64,000 bases of DNA from Closterium sp. NIES-65 (taxonomy: Eukaryota; Streptophyta; Zygnematophyceae; Desmidiales; Closteriaceae), in contig CANXME010000106.1 of the NCBI GenBank assembly GCA_948144175.1, forward strand, positions 682,001-746,000. The letters run 5' to 3'. Positions 13,060 through 21,477 of this stretch are shown here, in pieces. Within the stretch, counting starts at the first letter, position 1. Every line of letters begins with the position of its first letter. Position numbers and translations under genes: made by a program. Under the pieces are notes generated by a model that searched no databases, had not been told where the DNA came from, and saw only the letters and a list, made by a program, of their open reading frames with translations.

Positions 13060-13150
13060 TGTTAGAGACTAAATATCACAAAATCGTTGGCTTAGAATTC
13101 TGGACTGAATCGTCGAGTTCACAAGAAACGCCGTCGACAAAAAACGCACT
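13060..13150 (-). repeat. R4 truncated third LTR
   Basis: Begins TGTTAGAGACTAA as the full LTRs do, lacks about 29 bases next to the start, and breaks after CGCACT where it joins leader sequence. CACT (13147-13150) is shared by both parents of the junction. Confidence 0.8.
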
Positions 13151-13240
13151 TAGGCACGCCTACAGGCCATGGTGGGTCTAGGAGGGTCTTCACACTTCAG
13201 TAGGCTCCCCACAAGGTCCTTAATCAGCTCTGATACCACT
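13151..13240 (-). repeat. R4 duplicated leader and PBS between tandem LTRs
   Basis: Near copy of 28121-28209, including the PBS TGGTATCAGAGC (minus strand of 13227-13238) two bases from the next LTR. It shows that a second internal region once lay on this side of the LTR. Confidence 0.85.
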
Positions 13241-13490
13241 TGTTAGAGACTAAGGACGGAGTCTCCGAAGATTAGGTGCCGAAATATCACAAAATCGTTG
13301 GCTTAGAATTCTGGACAGAATTGTCGAGTTCACAAACGTTGTCAACGAAACACGCACTGTTGAAACTTAACCATTCCGGATATGTTGTAGCTCTAGTCTA
13401 TGGCTACAATTTCCAATTTGAATCGTACAAAAATGTGACGCAAAACCTTGAGTTATGGATTTCGGTGCACTAGGGGGTGAGCTGCCATTG
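13241..13490 (-). repeat. R4 3' LTR, first segment (split by R5)
   Basis: Aligns with 28210-28461 of the 5' LTR and stops at the duplicated target CATTG (13486-13490), where R5 begins. The rest of this LTR is at 20849-21463. Confidence 0.92.
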
Positions 13491-13621
13491 TGTCAGAGTA
13501 TTATAGCTGATGCATGTTTGTAGGCTATAGTGGGGTAGCACATATGGGGTACAGCTTTCTAGGGTTGTATTTGTACCCAACTCTGACTTAGTCATTCTCA
13601 TTCCTGTTCACTTGTTTCACA
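13491..13621 (+). repeat. R5 5' LTR, 131 bp
   Basis: TGTCAGAG...TTTCACA, identical base for base to 20713-20843. Contains the family core TAGGCTATAGTGGGGTAG and the inverted pair GGGTACA/TGTACCC at 13547-13578. Very short for a 7.3-kb element. Confidence 0.96.
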
Positions 13622-13632
13622 TGGTATAGAGC
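13622..13632 (+). other. R5 primer-binding site, one base short
   Basis: TGGTATAGAGC directly after the LTR: the initiator tRNA-Met complement with one C missing. R10 has the same 11-base form. Confidence 0.8.
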
Positions 13633-14602
13633 GGGTCCTTCCTTAGGACAGTTTTTTTAGGGCCCACCGAAGCGCGCCCCGAGGCGCGCCTTTTTTATAG
13701 CGACCCCTCGAGTCGCCATTTCCCTCGCGGCCCCGCTGTCCCTCAGACGCGGCCCCGCCACCTCTCCTGATCGCGGCCCCGCCGCCTGCTTGACGCGGCC
13801 CCGCCGCCTCCACTGAAGCGGCCCCGCCGCCGACTCTGACGCGGCCCTGCCGCCCGCTTCGTCGCGGCCCCGCCGCCTGCTTGACGCGGCCCCGCCGCCT
13901 CCACTGCCGCGGCCCCGCCGCCGCCTCTGACGCGGCCTTGCCGGCCCGCCGCTGCACCCTACGGCCCGCCGCTGCACCCTACGGCCCGCCGCCTCACCTG
14001 ACGGCCCCGCCGCTGCACCTGCCGGCCCGCCGCTGCACCTGCCGACCCGCCGCTGCACCCAGCGGCCCGCCGCTTCACCTGACGGCCCCGCCGCTGCACC
14101 TGCCGGCCCGCCGCTGCACCCTACGGCCCGCCGCTGCACCCTACGGCCCGCCGCCTCACCTGGTCGGCCCGCCGCTGCACCCTACGGCCCCGCCGCTGCA
14201 CCTGCCGGCCCGCCGCTGCACCGGTCGACCCGCCGCTGCACCTGACGGCCCCGCCCCTGCATCTCCCGGCCGAGCCGCCCCAGCAGCCGAACCGCCCGGG
14301 AGCCGAGCCGCCCAACGCCGAGCCGCCCGGGACCCGAGCCGCCCTGCCGCCGAGCCGCCCGGGAGCCGAGCCGCCCTGCACCCGAGCCACCCTGCCGCCG
14401 AGCCGCCCAGGAGCCGAGCCGCCCTGCGCCCGAGCCGCCCAGCCGCCGAGCCGCCCGGGAGCCGAGCCGCTGTGCACCCGAGCCGCCCAGTCGCTGAGCC
14501 GCCTTTCTGCAGAACTGCACGACCTGCCCTGCCTGGTGAGCACAGTCCCACTGACACTGCGAGCTCTTTCCCTACTGCTTGCACTGCGTCGCTGTCGTCG
14601 CC
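13633..14602 (+). repeat. R5 GC-rich leader of three repeat blocks
   Basis: Three successive imperfect tandem arrays: GCGGCCCCGCCGCCT types (about 13740-13930), ACGGCCCGCCGCTGCACC types (about 13935-14275) and GAGCCGCCCGGGAGCC types (about 14276-14510). A CTGGTGAG at 14533-14540 upstream of the start codon recurs in R10 and R14. A 247-codon open frame (13881-14624) crosses the gag start in another frame and is low complexity. Confidence 0.75.
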
Positions 14603-17600
14603 ATGGCTACCCCTAGTGTCCTAGCTTTTGACGCTGAGGGTCGCGCCATTGATTTTGAGGTCTGGTTAGACGACCTGCAGCTGTTCTTACAGTGCGACAG
14701 GGCTGACGACCTTTCTCTCTTTGACCTCACCTCTGGCGCCTCTCCTGCTCCTGCTGCTGATGCTGATCCCACTGTCCGCTCTCAGTGGGCCACCCGCGAT
14801 GCTGCTGCACGTCTTGCTGTGCGTCGACACCTCCCTACCTCTGAGCGTGCGCACTTTAGTCAGTACAAGAGTGCTCAGACCTTGTACGACGCTGTAGTTG
14901 CGCGCTACTCCTCCCCTGCCGCTGCTGCACTGAGCCGTCTCATGCTTCCCTACCTCTTTCCTGACCTCTCTGCCTTTCCCACTGTTGCTGACCTCATTAC
15001 GCACCTCCGCACTAGTGACACTCGCTACCGCGCCGCCCTTTCTGCTGAGTTCTGCGCTAAGAACCCACCCCCCATGTACATCGCTCTCTACTACATAGTC
15101 GCGCGCCTCCCTGACTCCCTTCGCGTCGTCAGGGACCACTTTCTCGCAGTCTGTCCCACCACCCTCACCGTCGACCTCCTCGAGAAGGCCCTCCTCGCAG
15201 CGGAGAAGAGCATAGTCGCTGTAGGTGCTTCTCGTGGTGACCCTCGCACCCCCATCTTTGAGGGGTGCTCTCCTTCCCCCTTGCTGCCCTCTGTTGCCTC
15301 TGCTGCTGCTGCCGACCTGCTTGGTCTTGATTCGGTCGGCGCGGCGTCTACCCCTAGTGGGAGACGTCGCTCCAGCAAGGGCAAGGGGGGCAAGGGCGCG
15401 GGTGGAGCTGGAGGGGGCGGTGGCGGTGGCGGCGGTGGCGGCGGAGGGAGTGGGGGTGGCGGCGGGACTAGCGGCGGGGGTGGTGGTGGTGGTGGCAGCA
15501 GCGGCGGAGACGGTGGTGGTGGTGCCAGCGGTGGTGGTGGAGGCAGCGGCGGAGGTGGAGGCGGCGGAGGTGGAGGCGGTGGAGGCGGCAGCGGAGGTGG
15601 CGGTGGTGGTGGAGGAGGTGGAGCTGGTCGGGGTGGTACCCAGCAGCGTAGCGGCGGTGGTGGTGGCCAGCGCTCGCAGCGGCAGCAGCAGCAGCGCTCG
15701 CGGGACATCCCTCCGCCTCAGCAGCTTCGTGAGTGGTACGCTGGGCGTCAGAGGGGTGGGGGTACTGGTCCCTGCACCTACGTTCTTCGTTCCGGCGACC
15801 GCGCGGGTGAGCAGTGTGGGGGTGCCCACGCCACCCAGCGCTGCTTTGGCCGCCTGACGGACGCTTGGCGTCGGCAGTTCCCTGGGGCTAGTGAGATCCC
15901 TCGCTGGGATGAGCTTCTCAGGGCTGGTGTGGCGATCTTTGATCTTGATTTTGATGCTATCCTTGCTGCTATGTATGCTGTGGATTATAGTGAGGAGAAT
16001 GAGGGTTACCGGTGTTTCCAGCCCGACCCGGGCATTGGTACTGCTGCGCTAGGTGCTTGTGAGGCTGCTGCTCTAGGTGCCAGTGCGTCTGTGCTCTCAG
16101 GTACTGGTGAGACTGCGCTCTCAGGTACTGCGTCGTCCTCGTCCTCCCTCACTTTCACACTTGACTCCGGGGCTTCTTGCTCCTTCTTTCGAGACCGCAC
16201 TACCCTTACGCCGCTCGGCCGGCCGGTTGCGGTCTCCCTTGCTGACCCCTCTGGGGGTCCTGTCCTGTCTCACTTCTCCACTGTCCTCCCGTGTCCGGCT
16301 GCCCCTTCGGGCACCCTGTCTGGTCTGTACCTTCCCTCGTTCTCTACGAACTTGGTGAGTGGAGCGGACCTGCAGGATGTGGGGGTTCACCAGTTCACTC
16401 CTGCGAGTCAGCGGGTGACCCACTGCACGGAGGCACGCACAGGCCGACACCTGGCCACGTTCTCGCGTCGGCCGGGGTCGAGTCTCTACACCCTGACCGT
16501 TGAGTCTCCTGCTGTCCCTGAGTCTGGTCAGGTGGCTGCGTCGGGTCAGGTGCTTGCTGCTGCGTCCCGGTCAGGTCCTGAGTCTGCCCCCTGTTCTTGT
16601 CGCCTCCTGTCTCACGAGACTCTCCTGTGGCACCACCGTCTTGGCCACCCCTCCTTGCCCCGTCTTCGGAGCATGGCTTCCCGTGTCCTTGTCTCTGGTC
16701 TTCCCCAGTCTCTCCCTCCTCTCCCCTCCGGGCCAGGACCTTCCTGTGTCCCCTGTGTCGAGGGTCGCCTCCGGGCTACTCCTCACTCCTCCCACTTCCC
16801 CCCGACAGAGGCTCCCCTGCAGACGCTTCACATGGATGTGTGGGGCCCAGCCCCCGTCCGTGGGCAGGGTCACGAGCGCTACTTCCTGTTGGTGGTTGAC
16901 GACTACTCGCGTTACACCACAGTCCTCCCCTTGCGCAGCAAGGGTGCGGTCACTGAGGTGCTGATCGACTGGATCCGCAAGGCTCGTCTCCAGCTCAGGA
17001 AGAGCTTCGGCTCGGACTTTCCTGTTCTGCGTCTGCACTCGAACAGAGGCGGAGAGTTCTCTTCTCGCCTTCTGAGGGACTACTGTCGTGCACGGGGGAT
17101 TCGCCAGACCTTCACACTACCGGACTCACCACAGCAAAATGGGATTGCTGAGCGCCGCATTGGCATGGTCATGGATGTCGCTCGTACGTCCATGATGCAT
17201 GCGGCTGCCCCCCATTTTCTGTGGCCGTTTGCGGTGAGGTACGCGGCGCATCAGCTCAACCTTCACCCCCGGGTCTCTCGGCCTGCGATGTCCCTAGCCT
17301 TGCTGTGGACGGGGAAGGTTGGCGATGCGTCTGTGTTCCGTGTCTGGGGATCTCGGGCGTTTGTCCGCGACTTGTCTGCGGACAAGCTGTCCCCTCGTGC
17401 TGCTCCCTGTGTCTTCCTTGGCTTCCCCTCTGACGCCCCAGGGTGGCAGTTTTACCACCCCTCCTCTCGTCGTGTTCTGTCCTCCCAGGACGTCACGTTC
17501 GACGAGTCAGTCCCCTTCTACCGTCTCTTCCCCTACCGCACTCCTTCCCTCCCCCCTCCCCCGGACTTCCTTGTGCCGGTTCCCCCCCCGGTAGACCCCC

Positions 17601-20506
17601 TCCCCCCTCAGGTTCCTGCCCCCTCAGGTGTGTCCCATGTAGACGCCGTTGACCCGGTCGAGGTTACTGGTGACTCTGGTGCTGCTGCGGGTGCTGAGCC
17701 TGGGGGTGCTGACTCTGGGGGTGCTGTGCGCGGGGGTGCTGAGCCTGGGGGTGCTACTGCTGGGGGTGCTGGGCCTGAGGGTGCTACTGCGGAGGGTGCA
17801 GAGCCTGGGGGTGCTGAGCCGGGGGGTGCTGTGCCTGGAGGTGCTGGGTCTTGGGGTGCTAGGTCGGGAGCTACTGAGCCTGGGGGTGCTGAGCTGGGAG
17901 CTGCTAAGCCTGGGGGTGCTGCGTCTGGAGCTGCTGAGCCTGGGGTTTCTCCTGCTGCTGCGTCTCGCCGGGAGCCCCTCTCTCCACAGGAGCTGCGCGA
18001 GTGGTTCGCTCGCCGCTGGAGGCGTGCTGCTGAGTCTGGAGGTGCTGCTGGAGCTGGAGCTGGAGCTTCTTCGACCGTCGAGGGTGCGGGTGCTGCCGGT
18101 CCCGGAGCTGCTGGACCTGCGGGTCCTCCTGGAGCTGGAGCTGCTGCGGGCGTTGGTGCTGAGCCTACTGCTGTTGGTCCTGCCGCTGGAGGTGTGGGTG
18201 GCGCTGGTGCTACCGCTAAGGGTGCTGGTGCTGTCCCTGCTGAGTCTGGAGCTGCCGCGCGGCCTCGGCCGTACTTCGTTCCGCTCCTGCAGCAGGTTCT
18301 TGGTCTTTCTCCTCTAGTAGAGGGTTCACCGCCTGTCCAGTCGCAGTCCCTGCTGGAGCCTTCCTCTCCACTGCCTGCTCCCTCTCCTTACACTGGTCCT
18401 ACTGGAGGTCTTGCTGAGCGTCGTGAGCCTGCGTCTCGTCCCGCGTCGCCTGTTCGTGCTGCTCGCGCTAGTGGTCACAGTTCGCGTCAGCGTCCTCCTC
18501 CTGTCCCTGGCACGCACCGGATGTCTTTGCGTCCGTCCACTGCTCCTCTGCGTGCCCCTTTGCCTTCTCCTCCTGAGTCCTCTCTTCCTGCGCTTGCCGA
18601 CCCTGAGTCGGACTCTCTTCGTGCTACCAGTCCTACTGTCACGCGTCTGCTTGCTACTGTCGTTACTGACCCCTCTTTTGAGTCCACTGCTGCGTCTGCT
18701 ATAGTCGCTGAGCTCGTCGACTTAGCTGCTCGCTGTCGTCTCGACTACGCTGCTAGTCTTGTTGCTGAGTCTGCGTCTGTCTGTCCTCCGTCCGTCGGGG
18801 GTGAGTGTGCTCTTGGCACGGACGTCCTAGAGGACAGGCAGGAGGAGTTACAGTGTCTAGCGGCTGCTTCACCTCATCTCGCGTCTGTACTGCTTGCCCC
18901 TGAGGGAGACCCGGATGCACTAGACATCCCGACTCCGCGTTCTTACGCGGAGGCCGTAGAGGGTCCCTACTCCTCTCAGTGGCAGGCAGCTATGGATGCA
19001 GAGATGGCTTCCTGGAAGTCCACAGGCACCTACGTTGACGCGGTTCCCCCTCCTGGGGCGAACATCGTAAGTGGCATGTGGATCTTCAGGGTGAAGCGGC
19101 CGCCGGGCTCTCCACCTGTCTTCAAGGCACGGTACGTTGCTCGTGGCTTCAGTCGAAGGCAGGGAGTTGACTACTTTCAGACCTTCTCTCCCACCCCGAA
19201 GATGACTACTCTTTGGGTGCTGCTGCACATAGCCGCTCAGCGCGACTACGAGCTTCACTCTCTCGACTTCAGCACTGCGTTCTTGCAGGGTAGCCTGCAC
19301 GAGGAGATCTGGCTTCGCCGTCCACCTGGCTTCACTGGCACTTTCCCTCCCGGCACCCAGTGGAGCCTCCGACGGCCAGTCTACGGTCTCCGCCAGGCAC
19401 CGCGTGAGTGGCACGACACACTGAGGACTACTCTTGCGGCTCTTGGGTTTGCTCCTTCTACTGCTGACCCGTCGCTGTTTCTTCGCACCGACACTTCCCT
19501 GCCGCCGTTCTACATCCTCGTTTACGTCGACGACTTGGTCTTTGCCACAGCGGACACTACTGGACTCGCCTACGTGAAGTCCGAGCTGCTGAAGAGACAC
19601 ACGTGCACAGACCTGGGTGAACTGCGCAGCTACCTTGGCTTGCAGATCACTCGGGACAGAGCACGCCGCACCATTACCTTGACTCAGTCACACATGGTGC
19701 AGCAGGTCCTTCAGCGCTTCGGCTTCACGTACTCCTCGCCTCAGGCCACTCCTCTGCCTACTCGCCACTCACTCTCAGCTCTGCCTTCGGATGAGTCCGT
19801 AGAGTCGAGTGGTCCGTATGCAGAGCTTGTTGGCTGCCTCATGTACCTGATGACCTGCACACGACCTGACCTTGCATACCCTCTGAGTATTCTTGCACGC
19901 TATGTTGCTCTTGGGAGACACAGACTGGAGCACATGGCAGCAGCGAAGAGGGTATTGCGCTACCTGTGCAGTACGTCGGGCATGGGGCTAGTGCTTGGAG
20001 GGCGGAGTCCAGTGGTCCTTACCGGCCACGCGGACGCTTCTTGGGCTGACGACCAGGCTACGCAGCGGTCGTCACAGGGTTACACCTTCAGCCTTGGTTC
20101 CGGCTCTGTCTCGTGGCGGTCTACTCGCTCGTCTTCGGTTCTTGGCTCCAGTCGTGAGGCTGAGATCTACGCCGGGGCCATGGCTGCACAGGAGCTTCGC
20201 TGGCTCACCTACCTGCTGACTGACCTTGGAGAGCCGCCTCGTTCTCCTCCAGTGCTGTACGTAGACAACAAGGCCATGCTGGCCTTGTGTCGAGAGCAGC
20301 GCTTGGAGCACAGAACGAAGCACATTGCTCTCTGCTACTTCCTTGCTCGTGAGCTGCAGCAGCGTGGCCAGTTGGGACTTGCGTACGTGGCCTCTGAGGC
20401 CAACATTGCTGATGTGTTCACCAAGGCACTCGCGCCTTGTGACCATCAGCGCTTTTGCACCCAGCTGGGTCTTGTGCCTGTCTTGCCTCACTTGCTCTCC
20501 TCTTGA
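14603..20506 (+). CDS. R5 copia gag-pol polyprotein, intact frame, 1967 codons
   Basis: Single uninterrupted polyprotein for virus-like particle assembly, reverse transcription and integration. I chose the ATG at 14603 (GTCGCCATGG, MATPSVLAFDAEG) over one eight codons upstream because of its context and conservation in R10 and R14. Residues: gag 1-420, with a Gly-rich tract at about 267-346, LREW 375-378 and a Cys/His segment 391-414 (C-x13-C-x3-H-x4-C); protease DSGA at 521; integrase HHCC zinc H678, H682, C715, C718; catalytic core D745, N814, E850, where N814 replaces the second Asp at exact D-x35-E spacing; PGGAE-repeat linker at about 1020-1220 with a second LREW at 1131; RT D1555 and YVDD 1641-1644; RNase H D1811, E1852, D1888. 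The stop is TGA, followed by a 206-bp tail to the LTR. Looks complete but probably cannot integrate unaided. Confidence 0.96.
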   Translation: MATPSVLAFDAEGRAIDFEVWLDDLQLFLQCDRADDLSLFDLTSGASPAPAADADPTVRSQWATRDAAARLAVRRHLPTSERAHFSQYKSAQTLYDAVVARYSSPAAAALSRLMLPYLFPDLSAFPTVADLITHLRTSDTRYRAALSAEFCAKNPPPMYIALYYIVARLPDSLRVVRDHFLAVCPTTLTVDLLEKALLAAEKSIVAVGASRGDPRTPIFEGCSPSPLLPSVASAAAADLLGLDSVGAASTPSGRRRSSKGKGGKGAGGAGGGGGGGGGGGGGSGGGGGTSGGGGGGGGSSGGDGGGGASGGGGGSGGGGGGGGGGGGGGSGGGGGGGGGGAGRGGTQQRSGGGGGQRSQRQQQQRSRDIPPPQQLREWYAGRQRGGGTGPCTYVLRSGDRAGEQCGGAHATQRCFGRLTDAWRRQFPGASEIPRWDELLRAGVAIFDLDFDAILAAMYAVDYSEENEGYRCFQPDPGIGTAALGACEAAALGASASVLSGTGETALSGTASSSSSLTFTLDSGASCSFFRDRTTLTPLGRPVAVSLADPSGGPVLSHFSTVLPCPAAPSGTLSGLYLPSFSTNLVSGADLQDVGVHQFTPASQRVTHCTEARTGRHLATFSRRPGSSLYTLTVESPAVPESGQVAASGQVLAAASRSGPESAPCSCRLLSHETLLWHHRLGHPSLPRLRSMASRVLVSGLPQSLPPLPSGPGPSCVPCVEGRLRATPHSSHFPPTEAPLQTLHMDVWGPAPVRGQGHERYFLLVVDDYSRYTTVLPLRSKGAVTEVLIDWIRKARLQLRKSFGSDFPVLRLHSNRGGEFSSRLLRDYCRARGIRQTFTLPDSPQQNGIAERRIGMVMDVARTSMMHAAAPHFLWPFAVRYAAHQLNLHPRVSRPAMSLALLWTGKVGDASVFRVWGSRAFVRDLSADKLSPRAAPCVFLGFPSDAPGWQFYHPSSRRVLSSQDVTFDESVPFYRLFPYRTPSLPPPPDFLVPVPPPVDPLPPQVPAPSGVSHVDAVDPVEVTGDSGAAAGAEPGGADSGGAVRGGAEPGGATAGGAGPEGATAEGAEPGGAEPGGAVPGGAGSWGARSGATEPGGAELGAAKPGGAASGAAEPGVSPAAASRREPLSPQELREWFARRWRRAAESGGAAGAGAGASSTVEGAGAAGPGAAGPAGPPGAGAAAGVGAEPTAVGPAAGGVGGAGATAKGAGAVPAESGAAARPRPYFVPLLQQVLGLSPLVEGSPPVQSQSLLEPSSPLPAPSPYTGPTGGLAERREPASRPASPVRAARASGHSSRQRPPPVPGTHRMSLRPSTAPLRAPLPSPPESSLPALADPESDSLRATSPTVTRLLATVVTDPSFESTAASAIVAELVDLAARCRLDYAASLVAESASVCPPSVGGECALGTDVLEDRQEELQCLAAASPHLASVLLAPEGDPDALDIPTPRSYAEAVEGPYSSQWQAAMDAEMASWKSTGTYVDAVPPPGANIVSGMWIFRVKRPPGSPPVFKARYVARGFSRRQGVDYFQTFSPTPKMTTLWVLLHIAAQRDYELHSLDFSTAFLQGSLHEEIWLRRPPGFTGTFPPGTQWSLRRPVYGLRQAPREWHDTLRTTLAALGFAPSTADPSLFLRTDTSLPPFYILVYVDDLVFATADTTGLAYVKSELLKRHTCTDLGELRSYLGLQITRDRARRTITLTQSHMVQQVLQRFGFTYSSPQATPLPTRHSLSALPSDESVESSGPYAELVGCLMYLMTCTRPDLAYPLSILARYVALGRHRLEHMAAAKRVLRYLCSTSGMGLVLGGRSPVVLTGHADASWADDQATQRSSQGYTFSLGSGSVSWRSTRSSSVLGSSREAEIYAGAMAAQELRWLTYLLTDLGEPPRSPPVLYVDNKAMLALCREQRLEHRTKHIALCYFLARELQQRGQLGLAYVASEANIADVFTKALAPCDHQRFCTQLGLVPVLPHLLSS

Positions 20507-20701
20507 CTTCACTTGTACTGTGACATATATATATACCTGCTCTTGCTTGTCTAGTTTTATATATATGTCTGTACTCCTGCATGTGAACTGGCCTCTGGCC
20601 CTGCTCTTGTGCTCGGACTGTGTGGTGACTTTGTGATCCACCCTGAGCTTGCTTTGCTTTGCCTGACTGGTCTTGTGACCCCTTGTTCTCCCCCACTTTG
20701 C

Positions 20702-20712
20702 CTATGGGGGTG
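20702..20712 (+). other. R5 polypurine tract
   Basis: CTATGGGGGTG ends directly at the 3' LTR start TGTCAG. The same tract precedes the 3' LTRs of R3, R10 and R14. Confidence 0.85.
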
Positions 20713-20843
20713 TGTCAGAGTATTATAGCTGATGCATGTTTGTAGGCTATAGTGGGGTAGCACATATGGGGTACAGCTTTCTAGGGTTGTATTTGTACCC
20801 AACTCTGACTTAGTCATTCTCATTCCTGTTCACTTGTTTCACA
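20713..20843 (+). repeat. R5 3' LTR, 131 bp
   Basis: Identical to 13491-13621. Followed by the target duplication CATTG and then the remainder of the R4 LTR. Confidence 0.96.
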
Positions 20844-20848
20844 CATTG

Positions 20849-21463
20849 AAAACTTAACTCAATCCCAATTGTCTCACAAGTTCCACACAAGAATGTTAGA
20901 GTATCTAGAAACCAGGTAGGAGGGGATGAGGAGGATGAGAGGGAAGGTTTCAAGAGATTCCCCAACCAAGGAAACCTCATGCTACACAATTCCCCTCTTT
21001 CTAGGGAACCCAACTTTGATATTTGTCACTTTCCCAACCTCCACAATCCACCTCACTCAAGTTGGCCACACTTGCCAACCCAACTTGGTTTCTCCCAACC
21101 ACTTGGCAGCATCTACAGTGATGGGGACGAATTTCCCAACCCCCAGAAGTCTATACCCCTTATGGAGTCAACCCCACAACTTCCCATAGTCACCACAACC
21201 AATTATCAAAAGCATACGAACTCCTAACGTTCGTAACTTTCTTGTTCGTGCTCCGAATGAAGCGATACTGGGTTCGTCGAAAAGCTCTTGAGCAGAGGAG
21301 TTACTTCGGATATCTGCTCAAGACAAATGACACTCACACACACTCAGAAAATCCAAACCAGACCAAACACAAATTCTTGCACACGCTCACACCATGCATG
21401 CAACGTACGAACATATGATGGGAGACAAACAGACGTGAATGCAAATGATAGCATCACATAACA
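20849..21463 (-). repeat. R4 3' LTR, second segment
   Basis: Aligns with 28467-29076 of the R4 5' LTR, ending GCATCACATAACA. Together with 13241-13490 it gives an LTR of about 865 bp, against 867 bp for the partner. Confidence 0.93.
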
Positions 21464-21477
21464 AACTCCCCCTCTGG
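21464..21477 (-). other. R4 polypurine tract
   Basis: CCAGAGGGGGAGTT on the minus strand, adjacent to the 3' LTR start TGTTATGTG. Confidence 0.85.

Larger units (their letters stand above)
13491..20843 (+). mobile_element. R5: complete, young short-LTR Ty1/copia element
   Basis: A 7353-bp plus-strand copia with two 131-bp LTRs that I read as identical, a target duplication CATTG (13486-13490 and 20844-20848), PBS, GC-rich leader, one uninterrupted polyprotein gene, a short AT-containing 3' UTR and a PPT. It landed inside the R4 3' LTR. Identical LTRs indicate a recent insertion. Confidence 0.96.

Noticed and set aside
13881..14624. 247-codon frame in the R5 leader
   Set aside because: Low-complexity Pro/Ala/Arg translation of tandem repeats; not conserved in content in R10 or R14.
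15091..15829. Minus-strand Pro-rich and Thr/Ser-rich open frames opposite gag of R5
   Set aside because: Antisense readings of the Gly-rich tract of the gag gene, which is clearly coding on the plus strand.
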